The notes below the pieces were generated by a model, which did not search any database, had not been told where the DNA came from, and saw only the letters and a program-made list of their open reading frames with translations. Below are positions 6,013-6,051 of a stretch of 6,051 nt of DNA, one piece after another. The number at the start of each line of letters is the position of its first letter. Positions within the stretch are counted from its first letter, which is position 1. The position numbers and the translations under genes were made by a program. The stretch is from Clostridia bacterium. GTDB lineage: Bacteria; Bacillota; Clostridia; Oscillospirales; CAG-272. The stretch covers positions 1-6,051 of the forward strand of contig JAKSPW010000084.1 of assembly GCA_024404435.1 (NCBI GenBank), given 5' to 3'.

Positions 6013-6051
6013 ATGAGAATGTACGACTTGATCAAGAAAAAAAGAGACGGT
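6013..6051 (+). CDS. pdp: Pyrimidine-nucleoside phosphorylase, N-terminus (3'-partial)
   Basis: Only 13 codons are visible, MRMYDLIKKKRDG. They match the well-conserved N-terminus of pyrimidine-nucleoside/thymidine phosphorylase (MRM-x-D-I/L-I-x-KK-x-x-G), the enzyme that splits uridine, deoxyuridine and thymidine with phosphate into base and (deoxy)ribose-1-phosphate. GGAG at 6000-6003 lies nine bases before the ATG. The place fits: it would act between the two activities of the fusion at the window start, and in streptococci pdp and cdd also adjoin this transporter (from memory). No convincing promoter is seen between the terminator at 5974 and the start, so it may depend on readthrough or a weak promoter. 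The call rests on a short match plus context, and the rest of the gene is outside the window. Confidence 0.78.
   Translation, partial: MRMYDLIKKKRDG

Overview
This window is a nucleoside uptake and salvage locus. All genes lie on the + strand and the coding DNA is G+C-rich, while the intergenic DNA is A+T-rich. The organism is most likely a Gram-positive, clostridia-like Firmicute. The evidence is a lipoprotein signal peptide on the binding protein, GGAGG-type ribosome binding sites, a consensus sigma-A promoter, intrinsic terminators, and a gene set and order resembling the nucleoside loci of Bacillus, Lactococcus and streptococci (binding protein, double ATPase, two permeases, with cdd and pdp adjacent). 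The genus cannot be determined from this window.

Layout. Positions 1-684 hold the 3' part of one reading frame that joins the C-terminal end of phosphopentomutase (DeoB) to a complete cytidine deaminase (Cdd). Positions 685-827 are intergenic, with two T7 runs, a perfect TTGACA-17-TATAAT promoter (also extended -10), an 8-bp inverted repeat over the expected transcription start, and a good ribosome binding site. Positions 828-1958 encode a BMP/PnrA-type nucleoside-binding lipoprotein. Positions 1959-2112 are a 154-bp spacer with an 11-bp hairpin followed by a T-run, then a 53-nt near-palindrome. Positions 2113-3687 encode a double-domain ABC ATPase, 3684-4928 permease 1 and 4925-5899 permease 2. 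These three genes overlap through ATGA junctions. A strong intrinsic terminator lies at 5931-5974. From 6013 to the window end are the first 13 codons of a pyrimidine-nucleoside phosphorylase.

How the genes fit together. The lipoprotein captures nucleosides outside the membrane and the ATPase with two permeases imports them. Cdd deaminates cytidine or deoxycytidine to uridine or deoxyuridine. The phosphorylase releases the base and (deoxy)ribose-1-phosphate. DeoB turns that into the 5-phosphate for central metabolism. The fused protein therefore carries the first and third steps of this route on one chain, and the enzyme for the step between is encoded just after the transporter.

The most unusual thing here is the DeoB-Cdd fusion. 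Next are the structured spacer between the binding-protein and ATPase genes and the operator-like repeat at the promoter. The transporter genes look like ordinary family members. I did not find a wholly unknown system.
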